Positions 27,032 through 29,067 of a DNA stretch of 29,067 nt are shown piece by piece (position 1 is the stretch's first letter; every line of letters starts with the position of its first letter). Both the position numbers and the translations under genes were made by a program. The DNA lies in the NCBI GenBank assembly GCA_023807065.1, contig JAJJLU010000588.1, positions 1-29,067 on the forward strand. Reading direction: 5' to 3'. Origin of the DNA: Isotricha intestinalis. Lineage: Eukaryota; Ciliophora; Litostomatea; Vestibuliferida; Isotrichidae. A model generated the notes under the pieces. It was not told the origin of the DNA. It made no database searches and worked only from the letters and a program-made list of their open reading frames with translations.

Positions 27032-28466
27032 ATGTTCAATGATTTTTATAAAGAAATTTTTGATGGTGTTTCATTTAAAAATGATTATTTACAAGAAGAA
27101 ATTGATCAAAAGAAAACTTTTAGTAATTTTACTCAATTATATAAGTTACCTAAATATTTAGAAAAGGTATTTTTAAAATTATTATTGTTTAATTTTTTAG
27201 TGTATTATTCTTTCAATTTTTATATTTATTAATGCTTTGATTTATAATTTATTAATTTTACCAATAAGATTTTTAATTATGTTTTATTATTTTTTTTTCT
27301 TTCGGAAAAAGGTTTCATTGGTTAAATTTAAACTTATTTATATTAAAATATTGACATTTTTCACAGGATTATTTATTTGTAATAAAATTGAGGAAACAAA
27401 ACCAATAATTTATTTTTATGATATATTAGATAATTATAAAGGATTAAAAATATTTACTCTTCAAAAAGTTATTGAATTCATTTGCATTTTAATGAATAGA
27501 TTTTTTAGAGAATTTGATATTCAAATTCTTTCAATTATATATGAAAAAAAACTGAAAAATAAAATTTTTACTTATTTATTTATTATTGTTTGTTTAATAA
27601 TAAATATAATTTCTATTTTAAGTTATATTTTTTGTGTAAATAGAATTTTAAATGATCCTAAAAAATCTATTTATCCTTTATTATTTAAAATAAATTATAT
27701 CGAATTAAAAAAATGTGGAAAACCAATTAAAAAGAAAAATTTTATGAGTCAATTAAATACAGATATATTTGATAGGTTTTTTAATTTTTTTGTCATATTT
27801 AATATTTTATTTATTGATTATTCTAATAATAAAATTTTAGATTATAAATTTTATTTTTCAAGAATCTCTTATTTATTTTTTTTTGAAATATTTTTTGATT
27901 ATATTAAAAATTATGTGATATATAGAATATCATATTTTAATTCAAAAATATTAAAATATGTTTCTTATGAAATAGCTGTGTATTATTTTCAATTAAAGGA
28001 AAATATATTTACTAAACAAAATTTAACAGAAAAAGAACAATTTTTAAAAAATAAAAAATTATATATAATAGGAAAGCAATATAAATATGATAAATTTTCA
28101 GAAATTCTTCCTTCAGATGATATAATATGTTTAACTTTACAAAATGGAATGTTAATTTATTGTATAATTTTAATAAATTCAATTTTTAAAAAAGCAAATT
28201 CAAATTTTTATTCATTTATTATTTTCCTTCTTACTGGGGGAATATTAAGAAAATTATTAAATAAAAGTATATATGATTTTATGATTAATTTTGAAAAAAA
28301 TCATAGAAAGAAATTAGAAGAAGAATCTTTAAAAGAAGAATTAAAATTATATGTAAATGATCCAAAAAATAATACAACTCATTTGTTAAAATATTTGAAA
28401 TCAAACCAAAATTATTCTGTTCATGATAATTTATCAAATCTTAAAATAAAGGATTATTCTAAATAA
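27032..28466 (+). CDS. TAPT1-family multi-pass membrane protein, two exons
   Basis: Exon 1 is 27032-27166, a 34-nt intron lies at 27167-27200, and exon 2 is 27201-28466, giving 466 residues. The join turns LPKYLEK into LEKCIILSIFIFINALIYN followed by LLILPIRF, matching the TAPT1 (DUF747, yeast Emp65) block LEK...FLY...LPLR, which confirms the intron. Other family signatures are VIEFICILMNRFFREFDIQIL (compare LEVADRLFSSFGQDIL) and INYIELKKCGKPIKKKNF followed by DIFDRFFNFFVIF (compare NNFVEIKGSVFKKFEKNN... DIKERFTNYV). Several hydrophobic segments lie between ~46 and ~370, and a charged helix and tail end the protein. Human TAPT1 is an ER/centrosome-linked membrane protein needed for ciliogenesis, and yeast Emp65 works in ER quality control; the role here is inferred. 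It starts 44 bp from the exchanger relic, in the opposite direction. Confidence 0.85.
27167..27200 (+). other. Predicted 34-nt intron in the TAPT1-like gene (phase 0)
   Basis: Begins GTATTTTTAAAA and ends TTTTTTAG. Splicing restores the conserved first membrane segment in frame; retention leads to a TAA at 27230-27232. Confidence 0.85.
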
Positions 28467-28881
28467 ATATTCATTTTATTATTTTTTAAATAATATTAAA
28501 TTATATAATTGTTTAAAATAAAGTATATTTTTTCTATCTTTCATTCATGTTGTCTGATTATAATTATATTATTGTTTAAAAATATTAATTGAATTGAATT
28601 AAATATGAATATTCTTTCTGTTTACTTTTTAATTATACTAAAGAATATGACTGTAAAAATTATTTTTATTTGAGTCTTGTTAAATAATCAGAAAAAGATT
28701 TAATCATAATATTTGTGAGTGTTAATTATTTATAAAAAAATACATCTTAACATCTTAAATTTCTTTAATTTATAAGTTAACTAAACTTCAGTATTTTCTC
28801 TTCTTTATTTTAATTATTTATTAGTAATCTATTTTTAATGTTTTTTTATTATCTGAAATTTTAATTTGTTTATATATTATT
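28467..28881. other. Convergent intergenic region
   Basis: 415 bp between the stops of the TAPT1-like gene (+) and the partial coiled-coil gene (-). AT-rich, with no open frame, hairpin or RNA motif that I can support. Confidence 0.5.
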
Positions 28882-29067
28882 TTAATATAATTTAAGAAGA
28901 ACTACCTTTTTAAATATTTCATGTATATTATTTCTTTCCTTTTTAATAATATTATCCATTTGTTTTTCTAATGAATCTTTAATTTTTTCATTTTCTTCAT
29001 TTTTATTAGTATTTTTTTTTTCTTCTTTTATTATTTCTAATCTCTTTTCTTTTATTAATTCTATTGA
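28882..29067 (-). CDS. C-terminal part of a Glu/Lys-rich coiled-coil protein (cut by window edge)
   Basis: The minus strand is open from the window edge to a TAA at 28882-28884, 61 codons. The protein is Glu/Lys/Asn-rich with helical heptads (LIKEKRLEIIKEEKK, then IKDSLEKQMDNIIKK) and ends NNIHEIFKKVVLLKLY. The start lies outside the window, so length and family are unknown. The last 17 or so codons and the stop region coincide with a 53-bp segment also found in the exchanger relic on the other strand. So the C-terminal end was probably altered by insertion or recombination, and an original C terminus may be lost. The frame could also belong to a longer gene whose real stop was elsewhere. Confidence 0.55.
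   Translation of the reverse strand, partial: SIELIKEKRLEIIKEEKKNTNKNEENEKIKDSLEKQMDNIIKKERNNIHEIFKKVVLLKLY
28885..28937 (+). repeat. 53-bp inverted repeat, copy in the terminal coiled-coil gene
   Basis: Plus-strand sequence here equals the minus strand of 26678-26730 at 52 of 53 positions. It is antisense within the partial coiled-coil gene, forming that gene's last coding codons. Confidence 0.85.

Noticed and set aside
1..29067. tRNA, rRNA, CRISPR, transposase or viral genes.
   Set aside because: No GC-richer islands, cloverleaf candidates, repeat-spacer arrays, integrase or transposase motifs were seen on either strand.

Overview
The window looks like the telomere-proximal end of a very AT-rich protist chromosome, most probably a ciliate macronuclear one. 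It opens with three perfect copies of the 7-nt unit AATCCCC (G strand GGGGATT), which resembles the C4A2 and C4A4 telomeres of ciliates with an extra T. Genes are packed closely, carry Asn/Lys/Ser-rich low-complexity tails and have three introns of 34 to 40 nt (GTAT...TAG). TAA, TAG and TGA each terminate an intact gene here, so the genetic code is the standard one. Ciliate-like telomere plus standard code points to a litostome ciliate (the rumen entodiniomorph group), but this is inference and no marker gene proves it.

Layout. Positions 1-21 are telomere. About 22-1551 is subtelomeric, with protein-like fragments broken by stops and frame changes (probably a dead gene). From 1552 to 24545 there are twelve apparently intact genes: a tandem CCCH zinc-finger protein (1552-2292, +); a coiled-coil protein with a 40-nt intron (2440-3190, +); a cyclin (3374-4321, -); an SCP/NLIF-type phosphatase with a long disordered tail (4474-6480, +); U1 snRNP 70K with a 38-nt intron (6578-8190, +); a zinc-finger plus ankyrin protein (8540-9715, -); an Asn-rich coiled-coil protein (10461-11960, +); a RING/B-box/coiled-coil/Kelch protein (12094-14631, +); a large protein built of about 37-residue repeats (14923-17508, +); a double-propeller WD40 protein (17620-20073, +); a divergent pair of coiled-coil proteins (20161-22002, - and 22089-23375, +); and a Ser/Asn-rich unknown (23550-24545, -).

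From 24947 to 26987 on the minus strand lies a wrecked SLC9/NHE-type Na+/H+ exchanger gene with at least eleven frame breaks and four premature TAA/TAG codons. It is followed divergently, 44 bp away, by an intact TAPT1-family membrane protein with a 34-nt intron (27032-28466, +). The window ends inside the 3' part of a Glu/Lys-rich coiled-coil gene (28882-29067, -), whose last codons contain a 53-bp near-identical antisense copy of a piece of the exchanger gene.

The genes do not form an operon or a single pathway: they are a mix of RNA-processing, cell-cycle, phosphatase, ubiquitin, scaffold and membrane functions, typical of a eukaryotic chromosome arm. The most unusual parts are the exchanger relic with its 53-bp echo, the repeat protein at 14923-17508, and the nested acceptor sites in the U1-70K intron.
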